From contig NZ_JAWDKB010000001.1 in the NCBI RefSeq assembly GCF_032714495.1, forward strand, positions 186,001 to 250,000: a stretch of 64,000 nucleotides of DNA. Direction: 5' to 3'. Below the pieces are notes generated by a model. The model was not told the DNA's origin. It searched no databases and worked only from the letters and a program-made list of their open reading frames with translations. The stretch is from Methanorbis rubei. GTDB lineage: Archaea; Halobacteriota; Methanomicrobia; Methanomicrobiales; Methanocorpusculaceae. Below are positions 42,126-50,883 of this stretch, piece by piece (positions within the stretch are counted from its first letter, which is position 1; each line of letters begins with the position of its first letter). Made by a program: the position numbers and the translations under genes.

Positions 42126-42261
42126 TTCGATTCTCCCCCTAAAATTACGGATGTAATCTCTACTATCCTATCTATTAATTATTTGGTATCTGCCAAAAAT
42201 CAGAAAATCGGAAAACCATTATCTTTATATCCAAAAACGTCATTCTATGTAGAGCAGTCAT

Positions 42262-42367
42262 CCCGACTTAACTCAGATGGTAGAGTGCGCGGCTGTAGTA
42301 AGAATCACGCCTGCGGGCGTACTGCGCGGCTACCGCGATGTCCCCGGTTCGAATCCGGGAGTCGGGA
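42262..42367 (+). tRNA. tRNA-Tyr(GTA) with intron
   Basis: Acceptor CCCGACT/AGTCGGG, anticodon GTA at 42295-42297. An intron of about 33 nt (approximately 42299-42331) follows position 37; removing it gives a 73-nt tRNA. GTAG (42295-42298) pairs with CTAC (42330-42333), as for the central helix of the splicing bulge-helix-bulge. CCA follows at 42368-42370, apparently encoded. TATA-like TTTATAT at 42224-42230. Confidence 0.9.
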
Positions 42368-42403
42368 CCATTTTCATGACCGCAATCAAAAACGAATAAC
42401 TGT

Positions 42404-42476
42404 GCCCAAGTAGTGTAGTGGCCTATCATGATGCCCTGTCACGGCATCGACTCGGATTCGAATTCCGACTTGGGCG
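42404..42476 (+). tRNA. tRNA-Asp(GTC), copy 1
   Basis: 73-nt cloverleaf, acceptor GCCCAAG/CTTGGGC, anticodon loop CTGTCAC, discriminator G. Identical to copy 2 over the whole gene. No TATA box of its own is obvious, so it may be transcribed with tRNA-Tyr. Confidence 0.95.
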
Positions 42477-42523
42477 TTTAGCGTTTTTGATTGTGGACCG
42501 GGATGACATGCAAGTATATTGAT

Positions 42524-42596
42524 GCCCAAGTAGTGTAGTGGCCTATCATGATGCCCTGTCACGGCATCGACTCGGATTCGAATTCCGACTTGGGCG
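42524..42596 (+). tRNA. tRNA-Asp(GTC), copy 2
   Basis: Exact duplicate of copy 1, starting 120 bp later with an unrelated 47-bp spacer, so only the tRNA itself is duplicated or kept identical by gene conversion. Confidence 0.95.
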
Positions 42597-42654
42597 TAGT
42601 TTTTTCTTTTTTGGTTGTATGGAAGTGAGTGTTGAGTCTTTTGTCTGTGGTTTT

Positions 42655-42960
42655 GCTTAGAGTAAACGCGAAATATTTAACTCACGAAATATTTCAAAAA
42701 ACACGAAATCAGTTATTGGATTCAGCCACTGAACATCTCGGGAAAACAAAGAGATAACTGATAGGTAGCTTCATGCCAAAATCGATCAGCATCAATTGTC
42801 ATGTCGAAGATCCTATTTTGTGTTTTTCGTATTATTTCGTGAGTTAAATATTTCGCGTCTTTTCGTGTTGTTTCGTGTTTCAAAATACTCGTCATCGCGT
42901 AACCCCCACTCTCCAAAAAAAATCGTAGTAACATACACTCATAACGTCACAAAATTCGAA
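42655..42960. repeat. Inverted-repeat intergenic element, type B
   Basis: A perfect 24-bp inverted repeat (42667-42690 and 42834-42857, key word ATTTAACTCACG) encloses 143 bp. Outside, further CACGAAA/TTTCGTG words extend the right arm, and CATCGCGTAAC near 42893 matches the end word of type A elements. The interior has no gene. Related to the left part of the relic at 8035. Confidence 0.65.
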
Positions 42961-43010
42961 AAAAATATCACAACTCTTGCAGACATCCCCACAAAAAAAT
43001 AAAAATAAAA

Positions 43011-43493
43011 TTATTCAGCACTTGCCGGCATCTTTCTCACACGAATAAATCCGCACACACCAGCAATCACCAGAACAGCACCGGCACCAAGGAGGATGTA
43101 CCAGCCCCACGAAGAGATCACCGCAGTATTGATCAGATACCCGGCAACTGTCCCGAGAATTCCCCCGAGAAGCGAAGATGATCCGCTGCCAAGACTGCTG
43201 ATAGATGCAGCAAGACTCTGAATCTGACTATCAATGATCACATGGAGAACCGACGTGAACACAAGCGTCAGAAGGCCAACTATCGCAGTCACCAGATACC
43301 TGCCCGACACAACTGCCCAGGCCGCAATAACCAACAGAACAGCAAAACAAAGAGCCAGCCTGAAATCAGCTGCCACCGTAACCGGATACAACTCAACAAC
43401 TGCAAGGCTAATCGTGTAAAGCGGAGCAATCATACCAACAAGCAGCAGAACACAACCCGCAACACCCAGAATTTGCTCTGGTACATATCTCAT
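43011..43493 (-). CDS. Small multi-pass membrane protein
   Basis: A 160-residue protein with about four to five hydrophobic segments (ILGVAGCVLLLVGMIA; FAVLLVIAAWAVV; AIVGLLTLVFTSVL; WYILLGAGAVLVIAGVCGF) ending in Arg/Lys residues. No family recognised. ATG 43493 was preferred over 43517 because MRYVPEQ gives a typical start before the first membrane segment. T-runs downstream (42990-43010) could terminate. Confidence 0.65.
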   Translation of the reverse strand: MRYVPEQILGVAGCVLLLVGMIAPLYTISLAVVELYPVTVAADFRLALCFAVLLVIAAWAVVSGRYLVTAIVGLLTLVFTSVLHVIIDSQIQSLAASISSLGSGSSSLLGGILGTVAGYLINTAVISSWGWYILLGAGAVLVIAGVCGFIRVRKMPASAE

Positions 43494-43542
43494 ACCTGAT
43501 AAGTATGTCTGGAGCACATTTCAATGTAGAGGAAAAAAAGAA

Positions 43543-43920
43543 TTATTGTGCAGTCGGCACATTGCCCTGACCGGCAACTGCCTCCTGAATCTGCTTCTGC
43601 AGCTGGCTTGCCTTAGCAGCCATCGTCTTCTCCTGCTTGTCAAGAGAACCGATACGAAGCTCCATCGAATCAGTCTTCTCCTCAAGTTCAGTGATCACCG
43701 CAGCCTTACTCTTCTGAATAAGAATCGAACCGGCGCTCGAAAACACCACTGCATCATCTGCAACCGCGCCGAGCTCCTCTAACGCACGTTTGGTCTCGCG
43801 AAGCGTCATTTCATACTGCATCTTCTGGGAAGACACCTGCTGCAGCTGCTGCTGAATCTGCTGAAACATCGCCAGCTGCTGTTGAATCTGCGGGGGGATG
43901 CCCGCCTGTGGATTTGCCAT
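43543..43920 (-). CDS. pfdB: Prefoldin subunit beta
   Basis: A 125-residue protein with two long coiled-coil helices (QQQLAMFQQIQQQLQQVSSQ and KTDSMELRIGSLDKQEKTMA) joined by a beta hairpin (DDAVVFSSAGSILI), the prefoldin beta fold. It passes nascent proteins to the thermosome. Last gene of the superoperon from eL15; start 3 bp after the Pcc1-like stop. Confidence 0.93.
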   Translation of the reverse strand: MANPQAGIPPQIQQQLAMFQQIQQQLQQVSSQKMQYEMTLRETKRALEELGAVADDAVVFSSAGSILIQKSKAAVITELEEKTDSMELRIGSLDKQEKTMAAKASQLQKQIQEAVAGQGNVPTAQ

Positions 43921-43923
43921 TTT

Positions 43924-44160
43924 TTACAACTCCTGTATTTCTTTGCACACATTTACCAGACGCAGCCACATATTCAGAGAAGCTCGAAGGGATGAAACAT
44001 CCTCGGCCTCCACATGAACAGTTACGGAAGAGTCATCATGCATGAGACTCACCCGGGACTTATCGCCAGGATCCGAACCTGCCTCCGGAAGAAGTACCGC
44101 ATACAGCTTGTCTGCGTACGAACACTCAAACCGGAACTCAGCTGCGTGCGTCGCCGTCAC
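43924..44160 (-). CDS. Pcc1-family protein (second copy)
   Basis: A 78-residue protein (AAEFRFECSYADKLYAVLLP, then ASLNMWLRLVNVCKEIQEL) with the Pcc1 fold pattern; the helix SLRASLNMWLRLVNV corresponds to the characteristic RAxLNSxLRL segment. Position between Brix and prefoldin beta is conserved in archaea. Given the other copy at 19745-19951, this could be Pcc1 or its paralogue Pcc2. It overlaps the Brix gene by 4 bp. Confidence 0.75.
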   Translation of the reverse strand: MTATHAAEFRFECSYADKLYAVLLPEAGSDPGDKSRVSLMHDDSSVTVHVEAEDVSSLRASLNMWLRLVNVCKEIQEL

Positions 44161-44558
44161 ACCATCACTTGCAGAATATACTGCATCTTCTGGGTCCCGG
44201 CAAACACAATCGGCCCTGGAGCGTCCGCATCAAACACTACCTGCATATGGGGCGACAGAGCATCATAAAGATCACGTTCCCGCACAACAAAACCATGATG
44301 GAACGGTCCGGTTCGTTCGCTTATCAGAACATTCGTAATCAGCATAGAAAAAACGATCTTGCCCCGGACCGTCAGATCAAAAAGCTGACCGCCCTTCTTT
44401 GCACCGGACAGAAAAATAATTACCGGATCTTCGGCGTCCATCGTCCGAAGACCTGACTTTCCCCGCTGGACATACGGGAGATCGAGTGCAAAAGCGATCT
44501 CCTTGGCAAGTCTGCGCACATCCGGTGACGGTTTACGCGATGATGTTATGAATGTCAT
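44157..44558 (-). CDS. Brix-domain rRNA processing protein (Imp4-like)
   Basis: A 133-residue protein with the short archaeal Brix domain ([40 protein letters not shown]). Relatives act in ribosome assembly, likely at small-subunit rRNA. Overlaps RpoP (4 bp) and the Pcc1-like gene (4 bp), thus tightly coupled. Confidence 0.87.
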   Translation of the reverse strand: MTFITSSRKPSPDVRRLAKEIAFALDLPYVQRGKSGLRTMDAEDPVIIFLSGAKKGGQLFDLTVRGKIVFSMLITNVLISERTGPFHHGFVVRERDLYDALSPHMQVVFDADAPGPIVFAGTQKMQYILQVMV

Positions 44559-44686
44559 CGGGCTTTCAGTACTTTCATTCCGGCACCGCGCGCCTTAAAG
44601 AGAATGCGGTGTCCGCAGTAGGGACAACGGACATTTGCGTCAATCTCAACTGTTTGTTTACAGCGGGCGCACTTATAACTGACCAT
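44555..44686 (-). CDS. rpoP: RNA polymerase subunit P (Rpo12)
   Basis: A 43-residue protein beginning [14 protein letters not shown] with a second pair CPYCGH and ending [13 protein letters not shown], the zinc ribbon subunit P of archaeal RNA polymerase. It overlaps the Brix gene by 4 bp and starts 4 bp after the eL43 stop. Confidence 0.93.
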   Translation of the reverse strand: MVSYKCARCKQTVEIDANVRCPYCGHRILFKARGAGMKVLKAR

Positions 44687-44690
44687 TCAG

Positions 44691-44975
44691 TTATACTCCC
44701 TTGGTATCAATGGAACGAAGAACGACCTTTAAGGCCGGAGTCTGCGGAACATATGCACCGCCGGCATACTTGTAGCCGCACTTCTTGCATTCCCAGATAC
44801 CGGTACCGACACGCTTTACTGCAACAGTGTCGCACATCGGACACAGGTGCTTTGCGCGGGAAACCTTTTCGCTCTCATTTACCATCTTACGGGTGAAACG
44901 ACCGTATCTCGGGCCAAAACGTCCGGCACTGCCGGTGACGCGTCCCTTTGCTGTTTTCTTGCTCTTGGATGCCAT
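44691..44975 (-). CDS. rpl37ae: Ribosomal protein eL43 (L37Ae)
   Basis: A 94-residue protein: MASKSKKTAKGRVTGSAGRF, zinc finger CPMCDTVAVKRVGTGIWECK then CGYKYAGGAY. Clear eL43. Located between SBDS (50 bp upstream) and RpoP. Confidence 0.95.
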   Translation of the reverse strand: MASKSKKTAKGRVTGSAGRFGPRYGRFTRKMVNESEKVSRAKHLCPMCDTVAVKRVGTGIWECKKCGYKYAGGAYVPQTPALKVVLRSIDTKGV

Positions 44976-45025
44976 AGTTATTCCTCAGAAATATCTACTA
45001 TTATTGGTTCTCTGATGTTTTAATA

Positions 45026-45730
45026 TTATTCTAAAATCTTGAGCTGGGCATCACCCTTGGCCGCATGATTTGCCAGGCTGAAAAACTCTTCCTGCATGCC
45101 GGCCGGGATTTTGACCACACAGATCCATGATCCGTCGCTCTGCCACTCGTTCTTCTCCATCGTAACATACGCAGCGCCGGAGACCGCACTATAGGCACGG
45201 GCAGCATAGTCCATCGGGAACTTTGCCGCAATCCTTCGCTCCTCAAATCTGATGGGAAGAATCGGCCGGAGAGCCTTTACGGTCTCCTTCACCAGCTCGT
45301 CCACCGACTTGAACGGATCAAAGTTCACCCGTACTTCTTCAAGTGCGATCTCAAGCCTTGTCACCGGATGCGGAAGACCGGTCTGGGGATTCACTGCATT
45401 TCGCGCGATGAAACTGATAACACGGCGGCGTTTCTCTTCCATTAAATGGCGGCGCTGCTCGGTGGTAAGGTGGATCTCTCCTTTGAGAATGATGTGTCTT
45501 GCGTTCTGCTCAAAGTCAATCGTCTTGAACGCTTTTTGCAAATCCTCTTCAGGAGACTTGTCACCGTGGGAAGCATTCTCATACACATACAGTGCTGCAA
45601 CCACATCCTCAATGGCGATAGACTCATCACCATGACGCATCTTATCCGCAAGCTCAGGATCCACCAGAATCTCAAACTTCAGACCATGCGTCTCAAGCCG
45701 CGCCACCACCGCATCATCAAGCGAGATCAT
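45026..45730 (-). CDS. sdo1: Ribosome assembly factor SBDS
   Basis: A 234-residue three-domain SBDS protein: N-terminal FYSH domain (FEILVDPELADKMRHGDE; VYENASHGDKSPEEDLQKAF), central helical domain (RRHLMEEKRRRVISFIARNA), and C-terminal ferredoxin-like domain. Its eukaryotic homologue releases eIF6 from 60S subunits. The ATG at 45730 fits the family. Exosome genes, which follow SBDS in many archaea, are absent here. Confidence 0.94.
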   Translation of the reverse strand: MISLDDAVVARLETHGLKFEILVDPELADKMRHGDESIAIEDVVAALYVYENASHGDKSPEEDLQKAFKTIDFEQNARHIILKGEIHLTTEQRRHLMEEKRRRVISFIARNAVNPQTGLPHPVTRLEIALEEVRVNFDPFKSVDELVKETVKALRPILPIRFEERRIAAKFPMDYAARAYSAVSGAAYVTMEKNEWQSDGSWICVVKIPAGMQEEFFSLANHAAKGDAQLKILE

Positions 45731-45740
45731 TACGTCTTCC

Positions 45741-46580
45741 TCACACGTCCGGGTCTTTGTCCTGCACCGGAGCACTGGTTTGCGTCTTTGCAAACTTTGC
45801 AACCGCAACCTTGACCTCATCAGCGTTCAGTTTTCTAAACGGCAGAAGAGAAGTCTCGTGTCCGTTCGGAGCCTCGACCTTCTTTGCGGCCTTCTTCTTT
45901 GCAGAGTAGGAGCCTGCAATACCGATCTCAACCGTGTTGACATCGAACTTGCCCTCGGTTGCGGTGTGAAGCGCCTTCAGACCAAGATCGATTGCCTCCT
46001 CAACTGAGATATTATCCTTATACTCTGCTTCAAAGAGCTTCATCACCGCAGGTCTTCCAATACCAATACCGGTCGCAGTGTACTCAAGGAGAGTTCCTGA
46101 CGGATCAGTCTCGAAGAGACGGTAACGGGTACCGGACTCATCAGTCTCCACACCTGCAATCAGCAGTGCGGTTCCATACGGACGTGCTCCGCCAAACAGC
46201 GTGTACGTCTGCATGTGATCGCAGAGCTTCTTTGCAAGCGTCTCCACATCAACCGGCTCGCCGTAGCTGACACGGTTGATCTGAGCCTCAATTCTGGCGC
46301 GGTCAACCAGTGCACGGGCGTCACCGACAAGACCTGAGGAAGCAACACCGATGTGCTCATCAACTCTGAAGATCTTCTCAATCGACGAGGGTTCCAAGAG
46401 GCGGGAGCTGACACGTTTGTCAACCAGAAGCACTACACCTGTCTTGCATTTGATGCCGACAGCAGTTGTGCCGCGCTTTACTGCCTCGCGGGCATATTCA
46501 ACCTGATATAAGCGCCCGTCGGGAGAGAACATCGTAATGGCACGATCGTATCCTCCCATCTGATATTGTTGTGGCTGCAT
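45741..46580 (-). CDS. psmA: Proteasome alpha subunit
   Basis: A 279-residue protein with the alpha signature [20 protein letters not shown] and conserved [14 protein letters not shown]. It forms the outer ring of the 20S proteasome; alpha subunits lack the N-terminal catalytic Thr. A C-terminal tail from about residue 235 ([17 protein letters not shown] onward) is longer than the usual ~240-250-residue subunit. Confidence 0.95.
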   Translation of the reverse strand: MQPQQYQMGGYDRAITMFSPDGRLYQVEYAREAVKRGTTAVGIKCKTGVVLLVDKRVSSRLLEPSSIEKIFRVDEHIGVASSGLVGDARALVDRARIEAQINRVSYGEPVDVETLAKKLCDHMQTYTLFGGARPYGTALLIAGVETDESGTRYRLFETDPSGTLLEYTATGIGIGRPAVMKLFEAEYKDNISVEEAIDLGLKALHTATEGKFDVNTVEIGIAGSYSAKKKAAKKVEAPNGHETSLLPFRKLNADEVKVAVAKFAKTQTSAPVQDKDPDV

Positions 46581-46582
46581 GA

Positions 46583-47032
46583 TTACTCCTTAATTATATC
46601 ATCTCGTGTGAGATATCTCTGCGTATTACTACCTGTGAGACTATCAACCTTCTTGCCTGAGCATCGATAGCCGGGGATGACCTCGTCGTCCCATGTTGTT
46701 GGATGCAGATGTTTTTTCGCACCATGAACAGTGCCTGACACCGCAACGCTGTGAAACACCGCGAGAGCCCCTGACACTTTGGTAATAACAGCGAGGGCTG
46801 CAATTACCTTCTGCTCTGAGCCTCTGCTGCACCGGACAATCGCGTGCTCTTCTTCAGACCAGATGACTGCAACATGAATCGCGGCAGAGCCGACGTCTCC
46901 GAAGAGCGAGGTGACCGCTTCAGAGATCGTGAAGTAGATCTCTTTCTGCGTAAGGGGAGCGGTAAACTCCCCGGCAATTTTCACCAGAACATATCTCCGG
47001 TTCTCCCGAAGGGTTGGCGGAAGCGGCCTCAT
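46583..47032 (-). CDS. rnp2: RNase P protein component 2 (Pop5)
   Basis: A 149-residue protein matching Rpp14/Pop5 ([38 protein letters not shown]). It pairs with Rnp3 in archaeal RNase P, which matures tRNA 5' ends. Overlaps Rnp3 by 4 bp and is 2 bp before psmA. The C-terminal ~35 residues are longer than in the shortest homologues. Confidence 0.9.
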   Translation of the reverse strand: MRPLPPTLRENRRYVLVKIAGEFTAPLTQKEIYFTISEAVTSLFGDVGSAAIHVAVIWSEEEHAIVRCSRGSEQKVIAALAVITKVSGALAVFHSVAVSGTVHGAKKHLHPTTWDDEVIPGYRCSGKKVDSLTGSNTQRYLTRDDIIKE

Positions 47033-47673
47033 GCATCCTCCACGATTCGCATCGGTCGGGGCGGGCTGAGTACAGCGTCAAGACCATTCAGTGCCGCATA
47101 TGTCTCAGCACGCGTCATGCCGAACAGCGAACAGAGCCCAAGAGTCTCTTCCACATTTCTGATGCCGAAGATACTCTCAGCCCCGCTTGCAATCACCAGA
47201 GGGAAGCGGAACTTTCGGTGCAGCAGAAGAATTTCTGCATACCGCGAAAGAGCTGTCCGCCTGCCTTTCGCATCGATGATGCGGGAGAGATCGATCACCA
47301 CGCCGGTGGAGTGATCAGCCGCCATTTTTGCAACAATGTGATCGAACCCGCCTTTCGGGAGATCGGCGATGCCGGTCAGCAGATGAACACCTTTTGTGGT
47401 GATGGCGGTCCGGTTGAAGCTGTTCTCTCCGACATACACCATTACAACAACACCTTTTGGTATTTTTTTCATGGTGTCAAGAAAATTTTTGCCGGTTTGT
47501 TTGCCAACAACCCTGCCGCGGAGAACTTCTACTCCTGCATAAGAGTCGGGGACGTCTATTGCGGTGCCGCAGATAACCATGCGGGAGAGACCGCAGGATT
47601 TACCGGTAAGAAGAAGGCGCCGGACTGTTGCGGCTTGGTCCTGGTTTGCGAATACACAGGCGTCGGTAATCAT
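47029..47673 (-). CDS. rnp3: RNase P protein component 3 (p30)
   Basis: A 214-residue TIM-barrel-like p30 protein (MITDACVFANQDQAATVRRL; ADHSTGVVIDLSRII; FRFPLVIASGAES; LGLCSLFGMTRAETYAAL). Works with Rnp2 in RNase P. Located between eL15 and rnp2; a T-rich stretch near 47676-47690 lies just upstream. Confidence 0.92.
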   Translation of the reverse strand: MITDACVFANQDQAATVRRLLLTGKSCGLSRMVICGTAIDVPDSYAGVEVLRGRVVGKQTGKNFLDTMKKIPKGVVVMVYVGENSFNRTAITTKGVHLLTGIADLPKGGFDHIVAKMAADHSTGVVIDLSRIIDAKGRRTALSRYAEILLLHRKFRFPLVIASGAESIFGIRNVEETLGLCSLFGMTRAETYAALNGLDAVLSPPRPMRIVEDA

Positions 47674-47696
47674 AATGAAAAAAAAAGAAGACAGGA

Positions 47697-48281
47697 TTAT
47701 TTACCCTGGTTCTTGTGGGAGCGGATGCTCGGGCGGCACTTTTCGGTACCGGTTCCACGGTTGTGCTGTCCACGTCCCTTTCTGCCTGCGGAGGTCTTTC
47801 CGCGGTAGACACGTCCACGGGTGTTTGCAACCCATGCAAGGTTCTTGTCAGCAAGAACAGACGGGCTGCAGCGGTCAACAAGGATAACCTCGAAGTACAT
47901 GCTCTTTCCGTCCTGTCCAACCCAGTAGGAGTTTAAAACTTCCATGTTCGGGTAGCGGTCTGCTGCACGCTCTTCTGCGATGCTCTGCAGGTTCTTTCCA
48001 GGCGTTGCCTTGCGCATTCCCATACGGTTGGTTCTGCGTCCGCGGATGTACCGGGACTTTCTGCGGCCACCACGGCGGATGGATGCACGAACAACAATGA
48101 TACCCTGCTTGGCTTTGTAGCCGAGTGTGCGGGCTCTGTCGATACGGGTCGGGCGCTCAAGGCGGACGACTGCGCCCTGACGGCGCCATACCTGCATTCT
48201 CTCCCAGAGGAGTTTCTTTACACCGGAGTCTGCGGGTCTCTTCCACGCATCCCGAACGTATCCATACATTGATTTGGACAT
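47697..48281 (-). CDS. rpl15e: Ribosomal protein eL15
   Basis: A 194-residue protein beginning [20 protein letters not shown] and containing [20 protein letters not shown] and [20 protein letters not shown], clear eL15. ATG 48281 is preceded by an SD-like GAGGTGA, preferred over 48344. First gene of the long superoperon that ends with prefoldin. Confidence 0.95.
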   Translation of the reverse strand: MSKSMYGYVRDAWKRPADSGVKKLLWERMQVWRRQGAVVRLERPTRIDRARTLGYKAKQGIIVVRASIRRGGRRKSRYIRGRRTNRMGMRKATPGKNLQSIAEERAADRYPNMEVLNSYWVGQDGKSMYFEVILVDRCSPSVLADKNLAWVANTRGRVYRGKTSAGRKGRGQHNRGTGTEKCRPSIRSHKNQGK

Positions 48282-48455
48282 TTTTGCTTTCACCTCAGGT
48301 TCAGCAGTCTTACCATCCGAATATTCTCCGGATAGCTGCCACATTCCTGTGATATACAGTTGCGCCGTGATGACGCAGTGCTGTAAACTGTGTATTATTG
48401 GGTGTATGTGCTATAAAATGATGTGGGCGGGTAGGCTTTGTTCCTTCATGTTTTG

Positions 48456-48632
48456 AACCGCCCACGGAAAAACGGAATACACGGAGTTTCACAGAAAAAC
48501 ATCACGGAGCAGACGTGAACAGCACGGAAATGAATTTTTTTCGAATTCAGTGATGTTTTTATTTCCGTGTGTTCCTGCGAAGCAGCAAGCAGGCCGCAGA
48601 CATGCGTTCCGTTTTTCCGTGGGAGGCACATA
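48456..48632. repeat. Dispersed intergenic element, type C
   Basis: Carries the type C pattern: CACGGAA words, a CATCACGGAG...TCAGTGATG pair, then TTCCGTGTGTTCCTGCGAAG and the module GCGAAGCAGCAAGCAGGCCG at about 48577-48606. It is the only notable content of the gene-free stretch 48282-48652, along with a small inverted repeat near 48300. Confidence 0.6.
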
Positions 48633-48652
48633 GACAAAAAAAGAATTTTTAC

Positions 48653-49126
48653 TCAAGCAGCGGCTTTGATCTTTTCCACGACATGGATTCCTTCAATCCT
48701 TGTCATCGGGTACTGGCCCGCCTCGTCCTTTTCCGCAGACTTCACCATGTCCCAGACGGTAAGAAGGGCAACCGACACACCGGTCAGTGCTTCCATCTCA
48801 ATGCCGGTCTTACCGAACGTCTTGACGCGGCACGTCGCCTCAATGTACTCGGCGGTCTGATCAAACGCAACCGTCACCGCACCGACCGGGATCGGGTGGC
48901 ACATGGGAATGATTGCCCAAGTCTGCTTCACAGCCATGGTGCCTGCCACCTGCGCTGTTGCAAGAACATTGCCTTTCACAACCGTTCCTTCGGCTATTGC
49001 CTTCAGCGTCTCTGGCCTGAGATAAATTCTCCCACTGGCGGTTGCCTCGCGGGCAACGTCAGGCTTTGGGGTGACGTCAACCATATGGACTTCGTTCTTT
49101 TCGTTTAAATGTGTGAATGTAGGCAT
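48653..49126 (-). CDS. moaC: Cyclic pyranopterin monophosphate synthase MoaC
   Basis: A 157-residue enzyme of molybdopterin (tungstopterin) cofactor synthesis: [50 protein letters not shown] and the C-terminal [15 protein letters not shown]. All expected MoaC motifs are present. It starts 3 bp after the Nnr stop and is preceded by an SD (GAGGAG). The cofactor is used by formylmethanofuran and formate dehydrogenases in methanogens. Confidence 0.95.
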   Translation of the reverse strand: MPTFTHLNEKNEVHMVDVTPKPDVAREATASGRIYLRPETLKAIAEGTVVKGNVLATAQVAGTMAVKQTWAIIPMCHPIPVGAVTVAFDQTAEYIEATCRVKTFGKTGIEMEALTGVSVALLTVWDMVKSAEKDEAGQYPMTRIEGIHVVEKIKAAA

Positions 49127-49129
49127 GTC

Positions 49130-50506
49130 TCACTCCTCTCTGTATAATGTATGCGCCAGATGCCTTAGAAGATCGGTTGCAAGAAGGCCGTCTCCGGCCT
49201 CATCATCAGCGATGCCTCCGGCAAGGCCGGTCGCATAGACAGCAGCGCATGCAGCCTCAAACGGATTCATGCGGGCAAGAAGACCACCCGTGCAACCGGC
49301 AAGAACGTCGCCGGTTCCGCCGGTGGTCATGCCTGGTGCGCCGGTTTTGTTGAACCTAACACGCGTGCCGTCGGAGATCGTGTCAATGGAACCTTTGAGA
49401 ATGATCGTCGCGTTTGCAGCAGCTGCCGCCGCACGAACCGCATGCCCTCGCTCAAAAAGCCCGGAGGGAACCGCCTCACCCGTGATACGGGCAAACTCTC
49501 CCGCGTGCGGCGTATAGATAGTTCCTTCTCTTGCATGCGGCAGAGGGTTTCTGATCAGATCCGCGTCTACAACAGCGTTTCGCGCAGCCTCCACTACATC
49601 AAAGCAGATGGAGAGGCTGTCCGGTGCAACGCCGAGGCCCGGACCACAGATAACTGCGTCGGATTTTTCTGCGAGGGACACCAGATGTTCGCGGTGTTTC
49701 TCAGAAACATGGTTCCCAGACAGGCGTTCATGAATAATGTCAGGCATAAACCCGTCTGAGGGCGATGCAACACGGACGATGTCTGCGCCGGCACGAAGTG
49801 CTGCGACTCCCGCAAGGAACGGTGCTCCCTGATAGGGGCCGCCGCCCACCACCAGCACGGTGCCGCCCGAACCTTTGTGAGAAACCGCAGATTTCTCAGG
49901 AATCAGAAGAAGATCACCCTCGCCGCAGAAAATTTCTGCCGCAAGAGGAATACCGATCCCGTACACCTCGGCACCCACGGTCTTTGCGAGATGAAATGTG
50001 ACAACGCGGTCTGCCCGGGCACCGGGCGTCGGCATATCGCAGGCAATGACCCGAGCACTTGATGCATTCATGAGAGAGACCAAACCGGCGTACGGTTCAC
50101 GAAGCGGCAGACGTGCGCCTGTTCCCAACAGAGCGTCCACAATTACGTCGGCAGAAAAAATCTCTGGTGACGGCTCGGAGAATATCGTCACCGGACAGCC
50201 AGCGAGTGCCGCATACTGGGCACGTGCCTCGGCAGTCTTCGGTTCACCACAGCAGTATACTATGACGTCTATGTCAGCGGAAAGATAGCGTGCGGCGCAC
50301 AGCCCGTCACCGCCGTTGTTCCCGGGACCGCAGAGAATCGTCACGCGACATGGATTTTCCTTCCGAACTGCGGACGCAAGAGCGACGCCTGCGCTCTCCA
50401 TTCTCTGCATCGCTGAAACACCGCAGCCGTCCGCATTCTTATCAACGACCCGCATGGTATCAGCCGAAACAACGCCTGAAAGACCAAATGAAAGCAGTTC
50501 CCGCAT
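49130..50506 (-). CDS. nnr: Bifunctional NAD(P)H-hydrate repair enzyme
   Basis: A 458-residue fusion. The N-terminal epimerase (NnrE) has VVDKNADGCGVSAMQRMESA and VTILCGPGNNGGDGLCAARY; the C-terminal ADP-dependent dehydratase (NnrD) has GGTVLVVGGGPYQGAPFLAG, VICGPGLGV and MTTGGTGDVLAGCTGGLLARM. It repairs hydrated NAD(P)H. Both domains look intact. Operon with moaC. Confidence 0.93.
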   Translation of the reverse strand: MRELLSFGLSGVVSADTMRVVDKNADGCGVSAMQRMESAGVALASAVRKENPCRVTILCGPGNNGGDGLCAARYLSADIDVIVYCCGEPKTAEARAQYAALAGCPVTIFSEPSPEIFSADVIVDALLGTGARLPLREPYAGLVSLMNASSARVIACDMPTPGARADRVVTFHLAKTVGAEVYGIGIPLAAEIFCGEGDLLLIPEKSAVSHKGSGGTVLVVGGGPYQGAPFLAGVAALRAGADIVRVASPSDGFMPDIIHERLSGNHVSEKHREHLVSLAEKSDAVICGPGLGVAPDSLSICFDVVEAARNAVVDADLIRNPLPHAREGTIYTPHAGEFARITGEAVPSGLFERGHAVRAAAAAANATIILKGSIDTISDGTRVRFNKTGAPGMTTGGTGDVLAGCTGGLLARMNPFEAACAAVYATGLAGGIADDEAGDGLLATDLLRHLAHTLYREE

Positions 50507-50606
50507 GAATATCTCCGAATATTTCGATCTGGACCAGATCTGATAATTATGTAATCTGCATCAAAACCGCTTAAACCATCCGACGTTTGCATCTCTGTTT
50601 GTGATG

Positions 50607-50840
50607 GATGAGTCTTCCACGGAAAAATAAAACATCACTGAAAGGCGAAAACACCGCAGAAATAAAAAAATATTTTCGAATTCCGTGATGTTCTCGCCTC
50701 TCAGTGATGTTTTATTTTCTATGAAATTTCCGTGTGTTCCCGCGAAGCGGTAAGCAGGCCAAAGGCATGCGTTCCATTTTTCCTGCGAAGCAGTGAGCAG
50801 GCCGAAGGCATGCGAGTCGTGGGCGACTCGTAAAACCACA
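50607..50840. repeat. Dispersed intergenic element, type C with tandem module
   Basis: Contains a CATCACTGAAAGGCG...CGCCTCTCAGTGATG inverted pair around a short loop and two copies of the GCGAAGC-GGTAAGCAGGCC module (50742-50771 and 50785-50814), 43 bp apart. A perfect hairpin CGAGTCG-TGGG-CGACTCG (50813-50830) ends the element, 54 bp before the RecJ-like gene. Bases 50507-50606 show nothing else. Confidence 0.65.
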
Positions 50841-50883
50841 CCATCCCATACCTATAGTTTGCCGGAGCGCCAACAACATACGA

